NCBI GenBank assembly: GCA_040877415.1
Contig: JBBDNV010000011.1
Coordinates: 1-43,087 of the forward strand
Reading direction: 5' to 3'
Source: JBBDNV01 sp040877415
Lineage (GTDB): Bacteria; Planctomycetota; Planctomycetia; Pirellulales; PALSA-1355
DNA length: 43,087 bases
How positions within the stretch are numbered: position 1 is the stretch's first letter; each line of letters begins with the position of its first letter. Position numbers and translations under genes: made by a program. Positions 24,638-32,496 of this stretch are shown here, one piece after another. Under the pieces are notes generated by a model. That model saw only the letters and a list, made by a program, of their open reading frames with translations, had not been told where the DNA came from and searched no databases.

Positions 24638-25267
24638 ATGGTGTACGTTTACTGGATCGTCGCCGCGCTCGCCGCGCTCGTGGTGTTCAGCATCGGCTGG
24701 CGCGTGACCAGCCGCCGCTGGTCGCTGCCTTGTCCGTCGCTATTGAGCTGGTGTGTGGAAGGCCCAATAGCCGATTGGTTCGCCGGAACCAATACCACGC
24801 TCGAGCGTTTGCGGCTCAAGCCCGGTCAGACGATTCTCGAAGTCGGCCCGGGACCCGGACGATTGCTGGTTCCCGCCTCGTTTCGCGTTCTTCCCGGCGG
24901 CCGAGCGATCGGCGTCGACATTCAATTCAAGATGATCGAGCTTTTGAAGCGGCGGGCAGCCAAGTCGGGCGTCACGAATTTGACGACGCTGGTGGGCGAC
25001 GCCACGGCCCTAAAACTCCCCGGCGAGTCGGTCGATCTCGCCTACCTGTGTACCGTGCTGGGCGAGATTCCCGACCGCGCGGCCGCGTTGGCCGAGTGTT
25101 ATCGCGTGCTCAAGCCCGGCGGCGCCCTATCGATCACCGAAATCATGGGCGACCCACACTATCAGACGCGCGCCAAGGTCGAGCGGCTGGCGAAACAGGC
25201 CGGATTCGAGCCAAAACTCATCGAAGGCGGCTTCCGCTCCTATACCGCCAGCTTTCGCAAACCCTGA
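24638..25267 (+). CDS. Membrane-anchored SAM methyltransferase
   Basis: The 209-residue protein has an N-terminal transmembrane helix (VYWIVAALAALVVFSIGW) and then a Rossmann methyltransferase. Motif I is ILEVGPGPGRLL, with the acidic end of strand 2 in IGVDIQFKMIELL, VVGDA-like VGDATALKLP, and motif IV VDLAYLCTVLGEIPD. The last strand pair is FEPKLIEGGFRSYTASFRK. It resembles UbiE/type-11 methyltransferases, but the substrate is unknown; the helix suggests a lipid. ATG 24638 has CGAGG 10 bases upstream, and TTG 24632 is an alternative. It follows the esterase fusion after 25 bases. Confidence 0.87.
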   Translation: MVYVYWIVAALAALVVFSIGWRVTSRRWSLPCPSLLSWCVEGPIADWFAGTNTTLERLRLKPGQTILEVGPGPGRLLVPASFRVLPGGRAIGVDIQFKMIELLKRRAAKSGVTNLTTLVGDATALKLPGESVDLAYLCTVLGEIPDRAAALAECYRVLKPGGALSITEIMGDPHYQTRAKVERLAKQAGFEPKLIEGGFRSYTASFRKP

Positions 25268-25284
25268 ATCCCGAAAAGGACGTA

Positions 25285-25388
25285 AGAGAACCGCGGATCG
25301 ACGCCGATGCACGCGGATCAGAATAGGACGCCATCGTTGATCGTTTCTTGACTCATCCGCGTCTATCCGTGTTCATCCGCGGTTCTCT
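25285..25388. repeat. Dispersed 100-bp palindromic element, copy 1
   Basis: AGAGAACCGCGGAT (25285-25298) and ATCCGCGGTTCTCT (25375-25388) form perfect 14-bp terminal inverted repeats. Inner segments (GCACGCGGATC, CATCCGCGTC) pair partly, so the whole could form a long hairpin. It lies between the methyltransferase end and the 3' end of the minus-strand gene at 25411. Three further copies lie at 39360, 42377 and 42545. Confidence 0.85.
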
Positions 25389-25410
25389 GTCTTGTGTTGA
25401 CCGCGACGCG

Positions 25411-26250
25411 CTATTTCAACTCCTGCACCGGCGCCTTTCGCGCCGCCCGCAACGCGCGCAACAACTCCAACACCTCGTCGTGACATTCGCGCGTTTGCGA
25501 AATCACCAGGCTCTTTGATTTGGGCACTTCCTTAATGGACCCCGGCCCGCCGACTTCGTCCCAAGCTGGCGGCTTCACCGTGCTCGTAATGGCTTCAATC
25601 AGACTGTCGTAGCCTTTGGCGTCGTTCCCGTCGACCAGATCGCCCACCGGATAGGTCCGCGTGAGCAACTGGCTCTCCGCCTGCTCCGGCGTCGTGATCA
25701 GCAGTATTTCGTCCCTGATGATGTAGGTTAAATCCAGGTCGCGGAGCAGCAGATTCAAGGCCGATGACAGCTTGATGTCCTTCAACTGGCGAGTGACCGG
25801 CGTGTCGGAGCCGATGGTAGCATCCTCGAGCGCCTTGCTGTCCAACTGAATCTCAATCTTGTGCAGTGATTTCAGGTACTCGACGGCGTCCTGCAGAGGC
25901 GTTTCGATGAACTGCATTTTCGTCTGCTCCGCAAGCGCCGCCAGGATTTTTTCCTCGCTGGGCGTTGGGGCGGGCAGGAACTCGATTTCCCGGTCAGCGG
26001 GCACCGCCTGCTGCTTCGCCCCGCCGGGGTCTTCGGCCTTGACGCCGCTCGGACGGGTCAGGTAAATGAGCGGCGAGGCCAGGACCGCCAGGGCGCCGGC
26101 CGCGATCAAAGCGCGGAGGGTCCATGAAACGCGCGAGCTCGTGCTGTTCAATGTCGCTAACATGGCCATTCTCCTCTGCCAAAAAGGGCTCAACGGGGCG
26201 CTGGATCCCGTGTCCAGCGTCGTCGCGCAAGGTCCGAAGGTTTTGCTCAT
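25411..26250 (-). CDS. Membrane-anchored periplasmic protein, BlaI operon gene 4
   Basis: The 279-residue protein has a cytosolic N-terminus of about 45 residues, a single membrane helix (LRALIAAGALAVLASPLIYL), and a periplasmic part with an STN/secretin-N-like segment (ALAEQTKMQFIETPLQDAV, LHKIEIQLDSKALED, KLSSALNLLLRDLDLTYIIRDEILLI, TTPEQAESQLLTRTYPVGDL). The juxtamembrane LD-x-G...LS-x-FW-x-RR-x2-ML is shared with the preceding protein. GGAA lies 7 bases before ATG 26250; an in-frame GTG precedes it by one codon. It is the last gene of the set blaI, M56, 26323-27009, this gene. Function unknown. Confidence 0.8.
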   Translation of the reverse strand: MSKTFGPCATTLDTGSSAPLSPFWQRRMAMLATLNSTSSRVSWTLRALIAAGALAVLASPLIYLTRPSGVKAEDPGGAKQQAVPADREIEFLPAPTPSEEKILAALAEQTKMQFIETPLQDAVEYLKSLHKIEIQLDSKALEDATIGSDTPVTRQLKDIKLSSALNLLLRDLDLTYIIRDEILLITTPEQAESQLLTRTYPVGDLVDGNDAKGYDSLIEAITSTVKPPAWDEVGGPGSIKEVPKSKSLVISQTRECHDEVLELLRALRAARKAPVQELK

Positions 26251-26322
26251 CACACGTTCCGTTCACATCACGCCCAACGCCAAACCCGGCCGCCAGGATG
26301 CAAACTCTCTGTAGGGGCCGCC

Positions 26323-27009
26323 TCAGGGCTCGCCCTCCCGCGCCGCCTGCTCCACCTTTTGCGCTCTCAATTCCACCTTGAGCCGTTCGCGCTCTTCGTC
26401 CGTAAGCGGGCGGGAAGCGATCATGCGGTCGCGCAAGCGATAGGTGTATCCGGTCTTTTCGCCGGTCATAATCGACAGGTCGGCCCACCAAACGGTGAAA
26501 TCGAATCCGTTGTGCCCGCTCCAGCCCGTGGTGAAATCCAATTTGGCCTTCGCAGGCAGCATGCGGGTTACGGCGATCTTTTGCAGCGCATTGTAAACGT
26601 CGTCGGTCATCGGCGTGCGCTTGCGGCTGATGCCCCGCAGCGAAGCGATCGCCTCGTCCTCGGTCAGCGGGGGTTGATCCTTGCCGATGGCGTCTTGCGC
26701 CGCCTGGGCATTTAATTCCGCGACCGCATCGGCCAACAAAACCGGCCGTTCATCGACGGGCCTATTTTCCTCTGCCGGCGCAGCGGGTGCCCGCGACACG
26801 TTGACCCCCGGCGCGGCGATGGCCGCCGCCGCGAGCACAATGAGGGCCAAAGCTGCTCTCCGCGAGAACGAGCGCCCTGACTGATTCACTAACGGGAGCA
26901 TGCTGATTCTCCTCTTCCAAAATGTGCTTAGCGAGGCGCGCGGTCCGTCGTCCAGGCCCGTCCCCCAAGCCCCGAATCGCCCATCTGGCTTGCTGCTCGT
27001 GCAGTTCAT
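26323..27009 (-). CDS. Membrane-anchored protein, BlaI operon gene 3
   Basis: The 228-residue protein starts MNCTSSKPDGRFGAWG, with the juxtamembrane segment LDDGPRASLSTFWKRRISML, a membrane helix (AALALIVLAAAAIAAPGV) and an unrecognised periplasmic part (KAKLDFTTGWSGHNGFDFTVWW, TGEKTGYTYRLRDRMI). Its ATG (27009-27007) overlaps the TGA of the M56 gene as ATGA, so translation is coupled, which fixes the start. The N-terminal segment is clearly related to that of the downstream protein at 25411. A sensor or effector role beside the protease is inferred from the operon only. Confidence 0.78.
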   Translation of the reverse strand: MNCTSSKPDGRFGAWGTGLDDGPRASLSTFWKRRISMLPLVNQSGRSFSRRAALALIVLAAAAIAAPGVNVSRAPAAPAEENRPVDERPVLLADAVAELNAQAAQDAIGKDQPPLTEDEAIASLRGISRKRTPMTDDVYNALQKIAVTRMLPAKAKLDFTTGWSGHNGFDFTVWWADLSIMTGEKTGYTYRLRDRMIASRPLTDEERERLKVELRAQKVEQAAREGEP

Positions 27010-27989
27010 GGTTGCGCCTCATCCTTGATCGTTCGCGGCACTCCGCCATCCAGCGGCGCAGCCGCTGACGTGCGAAAAATGCTGGGACGTGAAGCGGCGC
27101 TGAGCACGCGCACCAGCGTCTCGGCATAGTCGGCCGCGGTCCGGCCGCTGTCGCGCATCGCCATTTGATCGCAGGCCAGCTCGCGCTCCAACCGAATCCG
27201 GTAATTCACCCAATGAGCCACCGGGTGAAAGAAATACAGCACCCGGGCGATCTCGGGGATCCAGCCCCAGACGAGATCGCGCCTTTTGACGTGCGCCAAT
27301 TCATGCGCGACGATCTGCCCGAGCTCCAAGGCGTCGAGCGTCCCTACCAGCTCGCGCGGAAGCACGAGCACCGAACGCAGGATGCCGCATACGAACGGCG
27401 AGCAATCCAGCTCGGTCGTCACGACGCGCGGCGCGCGCTTGAGCATCAATCGCCCGGCCACCTGGCCGACCACGGCGACGAGATGCTCATCGCCGGGTTC
27501 GGCCTTAGCGAGCACTTTCGACAAGCGAGCTCGCTGCGCGCCAATTCGCCCGACTTGCACGAGCACGATGATTCCCCAGGCGGCGAATAGCCAGCCGCGC
27601 CACGTCATCCGAGAAAGCCACGGGGTCGACCGACCGGCGATCGGTCGGCCGTGCAGGGTCGCGCGTGCCTCGGAATCAGCCGCGACAGGCGGAACCGACG
27701 CCGGCACGGCGACGATAAGACTCTCATCCAGCGTGGCCACTCGCGGTGCCGAGGTCGATTCTGCCGTCAGCCAGTGCAGGGGGAGCGAACAGCTCCAGAG
27801 CGGCACGATCAGCAATTTGACGGCCACGATTTGCCAAAGCCAGTAGCGCACGCCGGGTGACGAGCGCGCCAGCGCGTGCGCCGCGGCGGCGACGAGCAGG
27901 GCCACGAGCGTCGACTGCCACACGACCGCCACGACAACCGTGGTCCACTCGGTGCCCCAACGATTCAAGGCTTCGACGACCCCGTGCAT
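27006..27989 (-). CDS. M56 (BlaR1/MecR1-type) membrane metallopeptidase
   Basis: The 327-residue multispanning zinc protease has hydrophobic helices near residues 17-40, 48-70 and 130-148. The catalytic helix is GQIVAHELAHVKRRDLVWGW (HELAH at 229-233), followed by YFFHPVAHWVNYRIRLERELACDQMAM. BlaR1 proteins degrade the BlaI repressor on signal. Here no C-terminal penicillin-binding sensor domain is present, so another input must act, possibly the two membrane proteins encoded downstream. It lies 68 bases after blaI and overlaps the next gene by four bases. Confidence 0.92.
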   Translation of the reverse strand: MHGVVEALNRWGTEWTTVVVAVVWQSTLVALLVAAAAHALARSSPGVRYWLWQIVAVKLLIVPLWSCSLPLHWLTAESTSAPRVATLDESLIVAVPASVPPVAADSEARATLHGRPIAGRSTPWLSRMTWRGWLFAAWGIIVLVQVGRIGAQRARLSKVLAKAEPGDEHLVAVVGQVAGRLMLKRAPRVVTTELDCSPFVCGILRSVLVLPRELVGTLDALELGQIVAHELAHVKRRDLVWGWIPEIARVLYFFHPVAHWVNYRIRLERELACDQMAMRDSGRTAADYAETLVRVLSAASRPSIFRTSAAAPLDGGVPRTIKDEAQP

Positions 27990-28057
27990 GGCGATCTCAC
28001 TTGTCTGGCGACAGAACTGGTTTGCGAATCGTTAGTTCGGCATCCACCCCGGCGTTA

Positions 28058-28450
28058 CTATTTCTTTTTATCATCCGCGGCCATTTTTCGCGCGATGGTG
28101 CGTAGCGCCACCAGGTCCTTGCCGGATAGTTTGTCCGAATCGGCCAGGCATTGCACCAAGGGCTCAAGCGACCCGGCCAGCGTGCGATCGACGAAACGCC
28201 GCACCATCGCCGGCAAAACCCGCGTTTCGGCCACCGCGGCCCGATACTGCACCGGACCCTTGCCGCGCAACCGGGTCAGCAGGCCCTTAGCCTCCAGGCG
28301 CTGCATCGTCTTGAGCACGGTCGTGCGTCCCACCGGTCGGTCGCCACGCACCACGTCGAACACATCGCGCTCGGTGCACGGTTGCTCTTGCCACACCACG
28401 CGCAGCACCTGCATCTCCAGTTCACCCAATGACGGCAATTCCTTGGCCAT
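28058..28450 (-). CDS. blaI: BlaI/MecI/CopY family repressor
   Basis: The 130-residue winged-helix repressor begins LPSLGELEMQVLRVVWQEQP. Its recognition region is RDVFDVVRGDRPVGRTTVLKTMQRLEAKGLL, with a wing at LRGKGPVQYRAAV. The C-terminal dimerisation helices include the sequence cleaved by M56 proteases in the family. It is probably released from DNA by cleavage from the adjacent M56 protease. A perfect palindrome in its own promoter (28505-28522) indicates autoregulation. GGAG precedes ATG 28450. Confidence 0.93.
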   Translation of the reverse strand: MAKELPSLGELEMQVLRVVWQEQPCTERDVFDVVRGDRPVGRTTVLKTMQRLEAKGLLTRLRGKGPVQYRAAVAETRVLPAMVRRFVDRTLAGSLEPLVQCLADSDKLSGKDLVALRTIARKMAADDKKK

Positions 28451-28501
28451 GTGCTCGTTACTCCATCCAGGCTCGCGTTACGGCATTCGTCATACGCCGC
28501 C

Positions 28502-28530
28502 ATCTTACGGCAACCGCCGTAAACTGTCAA
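28502..28530 (-). promoter_or_regulatory. BlaI operon promoter with embedded operator
   Basis: On the minus strand TTGACA (28530-28525), 17 bases, and TAAGAT (28507-28502) form a near-consensus promoter. The perfect inverted repeat TTACGGC-AACC-GCCGTAA (28505-28522) fills the spacer and touches the -10. Binding of a BlaI dimer there would block the polymerase. A half-site TTACGGC also occurs downstream at about 28479-28485. Confidence 0.75.
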
Positions 28531-28560
28531 GCAAGACCCCAACGCTTTTCGGCTTGTCGA

Positions 28561-28656
28561 GAATTCCGGGGTCGCCGACCGCCGGGAAACGAAGGAATTC
28601 CGGGGTCGCTGACCCCGGCTGCAGAAGGAAGGAATTCCGGGGTCGCTGACCCCGGC
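28561..28656. repeat. Three tandem hairpin units upstream of the BlaI promoter
   Basis: The unit GAATTCCGGGGTCGCTGACC (plus CCGG) forms a hairpin CCGGGGTC-GC-TGACCCCGG. Copies 2 (28595-28618) and 3 (28632-28655) are near identical and spaced 37 bases apart; copy 1 (28561-28586) has a defective right arm. They lie between the stop of the permease gene (28669) and the BlaI promoter, so they could end the permease transcript. Confidence 0.8.
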
Positions 28657-28668
28657 TACAGAAGGCCG

Positions 28669-30468
28669 TCAGGCGTGGATCACCAGGTCGATGCGCTCGG
28701 GCAGGTATTTGGCCACCTCCTGGAGCACGTCGCCCTTCATGGCGTGCCAGAGCGCGCCGCGCTGGGTGGCTCCCAGGATCAGTGTGTCGACGGCGTGGGT
28801 GGCGGCGAATTCGAGAATCACGTCCGGCACGTCGTACGCCACCGCGTACAAGCAGTGAACCGCTACGCCGGCCGCCGAGGCTTCGTCGTCGATCTGGGAA
28901 AAAATCGCCCGCGCTTCGGGGTCCGCGTCCACCTCCGCCACGTTGGCCGGCCCCATGGTCGGCACCGCCACGTGCCGGATGAACAGCACCAGGAGCTCGG
29001 CGCCTTTGGATTTGGCCTCTTCGAGCGCGAAGCGAAACAGTTTCATGTTGCCGCGCATCGCAACCAGGATGCGCCGGCCCCGCGGTTGCGGCGCGGGCAG
29101 CGGGGTCGTTGCCGGTGCGGGGGCAATCGTCGCGGCTTGAGCTGCCGGCTGCGCCACCAGGAACGGATGCGACACTTCCGCCAGCATCCATTTACGCAAT
29201 GCGGCTCTCTGGTGCACGGCCAGCCGGGCCACAAGCCCGACGGCCAGGACGCTCATGGCGAACACCAAGGCGTGGGGCTTTTCATAGGCGATCGTGACCC
29301 AAACCACGATCATAAACGCGGCCAGTACGAGCATGAATCCGCGCTCGAGGGTGCCCAGGCGAATAGCGAAATTCGTGGAACACGTCCCCAGGTTGATGGC
29401 CACCGCTCCCACCACGCCGATCGCGTACAGATCAGCAAGATGACCCACGTCGGGCACCGCCAGCACGATGGCCGCCGGTGCGACCGAGGCCAGCACAAGC
29501 GGCGCCGCGGGCATGCCCCAACGGTTCAGCCAGGTGAACACGGCGGGCAACTCCCTGTCTCGCGACATCATGAATTGAATGCTCACCAGGTCGGTAATCG
29601 CCGTGTTGGCGGCCGACATCAGCAACAGCGCAAACACCAGCGACGACGACGCGGCGAACACCGGCCCGATGTAGTATTCGCCCATCACGCGCAGCATGTC
29701 GTCGCGGTGCGCAACGTGTGCCAGGGCCGCGTCGCCGTCGCCGAGCACTTCGGCCGGAACGGCGAGCATGGCCAAGGTCAAGATCAGGTTCAGCGCGACG
29801 ATTTCAACAAGCACTGGCCAGATCGAGCGCCGCGCGGTTCGTTCGACGGGCCGAACCATGATGCCGGTCATGTTCGCGATGGCCTCGACGCCGGAGATCG
29901 CCAGGATCAGTGCGGTAAACTGCGTCCAGCAGGTTGCGATCGATCCGGCCGGCCGCTCCACGTGCGCACTTGCGATAAAAGGCGCCGCCGCTCCAGCCAG
30001 GATCAGCGTTAATAGAATCGTCGCCAGCGCCACGACGAGCGCCAGCGTACCGGCCTTGCGCGGACCGAAGTAATTGAGCACGCCGATCAACACCATGCTC
30101 AAAGCGGCCCAAGCCGCGGGCCGGTCAACGTTCAAGTAGTGAAACGCATCCAGAGACGAAATCGCCGCCGTAACCAGGTAGTCGGCACATAGCAGAAGCC
30201 CGCCAATCACAGCCAGCGTTTGCGAACGATGGCGCGCCGACGAGTACACCCCGCCGCCGTCCGGGTAGATGCGGCAAATCACCTGGTAAGCCCAGCCCAC
30301 GGCGACCAGCAGCAGCGACATGGCCCCCATGAACCACAGGCTGGACCGCTGGGTATAGAAAAAGGCCAGTCCAAGCACGTACAGCCGGCTGGTCCCCCAA
30401 TCGCCGAACAGCATCGGCCCGGCGTGATACCAGTGCAGCTCGCGCGGGCGCTTCGATTCGATGCGCAT
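28669..30468 (-). CDS. APC-type permease with USP domain, KimA-like
   Basis: The 599-residue protein has about 12 membrane helices (residues 15-440) and a C-terminal universal-stress-protein domain (RGRRILVAMRGNMKLFRFALEEA ... THAVDTLILGATQRGALWHAMKGDVLQEVAKYLP). APC permeases with a USP tail include the potassium importer KimA (YdaO). YPDGGGVYSSARH and GGLLLCADYLVTAAISS fit that subgroup better than general amino-acid permeases, though no measured substrate exists. The upstream cyclic-di-AMP riboswitch strongly supports potassium or osmolyte transport. GGAG sits 9 bases before ATG 30468 inside a hairpin. Confidence 0.85.
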   Translation of the reverse strand: MRIESKRPRELHWYHAGPMLFGDWGTSRLYVLGLAFFYTQRSSLWFMGAMSLLLVAVGWAYQVICRIYPDGGGVYSSARHRSQTLAVIGGLLLCADYLVTAAISSLDAFHYLNVDRPAAWAALSMVLIGVLNYFGPRKAGTLALVVALATILLTLILAGAAAPFIASAHVERPAGSIATCWTQFTALILAISGVEAIANMTGIMVRPVERTARRSIWPVLVEIVALNLILTLAMLAVPAEVLGDGDAALAHVAHRDDMLRVMGEYYIGPVFAASSSLVFALLLMSAANTAITDLVSIQFMMSRDRELPAVFTWLNRWGMPAAPLVLASVAPAAIVLAVPDVGHLADLYAIGVVGAVAINLGTCSTNFAIRLGTLERGFMLVLAAFMIVVWVTIAYEKPHALVFAMSVLAVGLVARLAVHQRAALRKWMLAEVSHPFLVAQPAAQAATIAPAPATTPLPAPQPRGRRILVAMRGNMKLFRFALEEAKSKGAELLVLFIRHVAVPTMGPANVAEVDADPEARAIFSQIDDEASAAGVAVHCLYAVAYDVPDVILEFAATHAVDTLILGATQRGALWHAMKGDVLQEVAKYLPERIDLVIHA

Positions 30469-30477
30469 CGGTTACCA

Positions 30478-30510
30478 CTCCACAAACCAAAGCGCGGTCA
30501 TTGCGTGGAG
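30478..30510 (-). promoter_or_regulatory. Possible RBS-sequestering hairpin
   Basis: In the mRNA, CTCCAC (30510-30505) can pair with GTGGAG (30483-30478), which contains the GGAG ribosome site of the permease gene. The hairpin lies between the riboswitch aptamer and the start codon and could serve as its expression platform. Confidence 0.4.
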
Positions 30511-30561
30511 AAGCTGGCGAGCGCGATTGGGTCGCCGGAAGGGCTCGTCGCGCCGTCGAAC

Positions 30562-30692
30562 TTCTCAAACGCCTGCGAGGTTAGCTGTCGGGTTCGGAGT
30601 TGAGGTTACCCCGTTCGGCCGCCGGCCGAATTCACCCCGGAATCTGGTTCCCCCGCTCCGCTGTTTTGCCAGCGGATTCGGCGATCATCACG
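30562..30692 (-). promoter_or_regulatory. ydaO-type cyclic-di-AMP riboswitch
   Basis: On the minus strand the conserved segments of the ydaO/yuaA motif occur in order: GCCGAATCC, a hairpin, GGAGCGGGGGAACCA, GGGGTGAATTC, a hairpin, GGGGTAACC, TCCGAACCCGACAGCTAACC, then TCGCAGGCGT. The last two blocks are the most diagnostic part of the family. The aptamer lies about 95 bases before a KimA-like permease, a known target class: cyclic-di-AMP turns off potassium uptake. Endpoints are approximate. Confidence 0.93.
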
Positions 30693-30702
30693 ACGAAGGA
30701 GC

Positions 30703-30730
30703 ATTGTAGCCGCCCAGCGGCGGCACGCAA
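30703..30730 (-). promoter_or_regulatory. Predicted promoter of the riboswitch transcript
   Basis: On the minus strand TACAAT (30708-30703) lies about 11 bases before the first conserved block of the riboswitch, so transcription would start near 30697. The -35 is weak: TTGCGT at 30730-30725 with a 16-base spacer. It begins only about 25 bases after the 3' end of the gene at 30756. Confidence 0.5.
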
Positions 30731-30755
30731 GCCACGGGTGGCGCACCAGAGCGGT

Positions 30756-31523
30756 TCACCAACTGCTCGGGCTGAAATTGATCCCCACGCCGCCCCACGG
30801 GCCGACAGAATAGCTCATTCCCGATCCGACCGGGGCCGCGTTTAAGCGCGCGTTGACATCGGACGGGCTGCGGTAGGGCGAATACGTCGTGGTCGGAAAG
30901 TTCTCCCGCTCGCGAATGTAAGTCTGCTGCGCCGACCGATCCTGCGCGAGCTGCCGGGAAACAAGCGCCTGCTGCGAACGCTGGAAGGCCGCCTGCTCCT
31001 CGTCGATCGTGGCCCGCTTCTGTTCGATCTTCATGATCTCCTGTTGGAGCTGCGCGGCCGTCATGCTGGCCAGGTTGGGGATATCCTTGAGCACTTCGGC
31101 CCGCTTCTTGTCCGACATCACCGAGAGATACTGGGCCATCCAGCTTCGCGCGTCCTGGGCTTGCGGGCTGTTGAGGATCTGGAACTTGGCCTCCATGTCG
31201 GCGAGCAGGAATTGCACCTCGCCGGCCGACATCCGCGCGACCCGCTGGTTGAAGCGGGCCTTAATCTGTTCCACCTGCTGCTGGTCGTAGAGCTGCTGGG
31301 CCGAAAGCCATTCCTTGAACTCGAACATGGCGCGGCGCCATTCTTGGCTGTTAAGAATTTCGGCCTTTTTGGCGGCGTCGTCCGCGCCCGCCGCCGGCTT
31401 CGTCGGCGCTTGCTGGGGCGACGGTTTCCGCCTTGTTTCCTGTGCTCTAGCGCCGGCCGAATACCCGCACAAAAGACAGAGCGTCATCGTGGCAACGGCC
31501 AGCGTGGTGCTTCGCACAAACAT
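30756..31523 (-). CDS. Secreted coiled-coil-rich protein of unknown function
   Basis: The protein has 255 residues. A signal peptide (MFVRSTTLAVATMTLCLLCGYSAGARA) is followed by a Pro/Ala/Lys linker. Long helices rich in Gln and charged residues follow (EWLSAQQLYDQQQVEQIKARFNQRVARM, AAQLQQEIMKIEQKRATIDEEQAAFQRSQQALVSRQLAQ). The C-terminus is disordered (TTTYSPYRSP, GGVGINFSPSSW). It is probably a periplasmic helical protein; no family is recognised. The GTG/ATG choice is simple: the ATG at 31523 starts the signal peptide. It lies upstream of, and on the same strand as, the riboswitch transcript. Confidence 0.75.
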   Translation of the reverse strand: MFVRSTTLAVATMTLCLLCGYSAGARAQETRRKPSPQQAPTKPAAGADDAAKKAEILNSQEWRRAMFEFKEWLSAQQLYDQQQVEQIKARFNQRVARMSAGEVQFLLADMEAKFQILNSPQAQDARSWMAQYLSVMSDKKRAEVLKDIPNLASMTAAQLQQEIMKIEQKRATIDEEQAAFQRSQQALVSRQLAQDRSAQQTYIRERENFPTTTYSPYRSPSDVNARLNAAPVGSGMSYSVGPWGGVGINFSPSSW

Positions 31524-31563
31524 GGTTCATCCCCCGCCGATTGCGGCGATCGCGCCCTTGTGT

Positions 31564-32496
31564 TTACTCTTTCTTGCCGGCCGCGGCGCGCTCGAGTGTG
31601 ATTTCGAAATCGCTCACCGGCTGGCCGTTCGAGAACCCGCCCGTCGATTTCCAGGTAATCTGGTTCTTGCCGTCGTAGGTGTAAACGTTAGTCCCGGACG
31701 TCCGCCTTCCGTCGGGGGTTATGCCCACGGCGTGCACGACCCAGGCATCGCCATGCCTGGTCCAAACGCCCTCGCCGTGTCCACCTTCGGCATCGTGCAT
31801 CCAACTCTTGATCTGGCCGTCGAGCGGGTCGACGCCGATCCGCTGCCCGCCGTTGAGGATGACCTTGCCGTCGCGCGTCACCTTCAGGTCGCGCTCGAGG
31901 AACGTGTGCTTCTCATTCCAGTGTGCACTGACATCGAAGCGGGCCTTGCCGGCCTGGCCCGTCCATTCGCCCTCCATCCAGTCCAGCCCCGCCAGGTCGG
32001 CGGCGGTCGTCGCCGGCACTCGGGCCTCGCGCAAACTCGCCAGGCGCCAGCGGCCGTCCCGCTTCAACCAGATGGCGGTAAATCGCCCGCGCAAAGTGGG
32101 CGGTTCGAGGCCCCCGCGCGAAACCTCGACGCCCCCGTCCTCGATGGCCACGTCCGCGGTCAACAAGCGAATCGAACTTTCGGTGACGTTCACGGTCGAC
32201 GGCGAGCCCTCGCCGGTCGCGTTCGCCGCGCGGGCATTGGCGTCCCGCTCGATGACTTCGCGAGCGGAGCTGCCTCGGCCGAATTCGTCGACGATGTCGC
32301 CCTCCGGAACCCATAGATCGAGCAGGGCCTTCGTGTCGTTGTGCGCAAGCGCCCGGACGTACTCCTTCGCGGCGGCGCGAATTGCCTGTTCCTCCTGCTT
32401 GCGAGCTTCGTCATCGGCACTCCGGGCGGCCGCCGACCAAATCAAGCATCCGCAAAGTGAAAGTGCCGAGATGGAGAGCAAGTTTCGCGAGCGCAT
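31564..32496 (-). CDS. Secreted NTF2-like (SnoaL/SgcJ-type) protein
   Basis: The 310-residue protein has an N-terminal signal peptide (MRSRNLLSISALSLCGCLIW, then SAAARS). The first NTF2-like domain is QAIRAAAKEYVRALAHNDTKALLDLWVPEGDIVDEFG ... RFTAIWLKRDGRWRLASLREA, the cone-shaped fold of the SgcJ/EcaC and DUF4440 families. A second part (EWTGQAGKARFDVSAHWNEKHTFLERD...WKSTGGFSNGQPVSDFEI) resembles a DUF1579-like lipocalin fold. ATG 32496 has GAGGAG upstream. It is co-oriented with the neighbouring secreted protein, 40 bases away, so they may be co-transcribed. Confidence 0.85.
   Translation of the reverse strand: MRSRNLLSISALSLCGCLIWSAAARSADDEARKQEEQAIRAAAKEYVRALAHNDTKALLDLWVPEGDIVDEFGRGSSAREVIERDANARAANATGEGSPSTVNVTESSIRLLTADVAIEDGGVEVSRGGLEPPTLRGRFTAIWLKRDGRWRLASLREARVPATTAADLAGLDWMEGEWTGQAGKARFDVSAHWNEKHTFLERDLKVTRDGKVILNGGQRIGVDPLDGQIKSWMHDAEGGHGEGVWTRHGDAWVVHAVGITPDGRRTSGTNVYTYDGKNQITWKSTGGFSNGQPVSDFEITLERAAAGKKE

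Noticed and set aside
28560..28660. CRISPR-like array from the tandem hairpins
   Set aside because: The units are palindromic, spaced by short related sequence and lack unique spacers; no cas genes are present.
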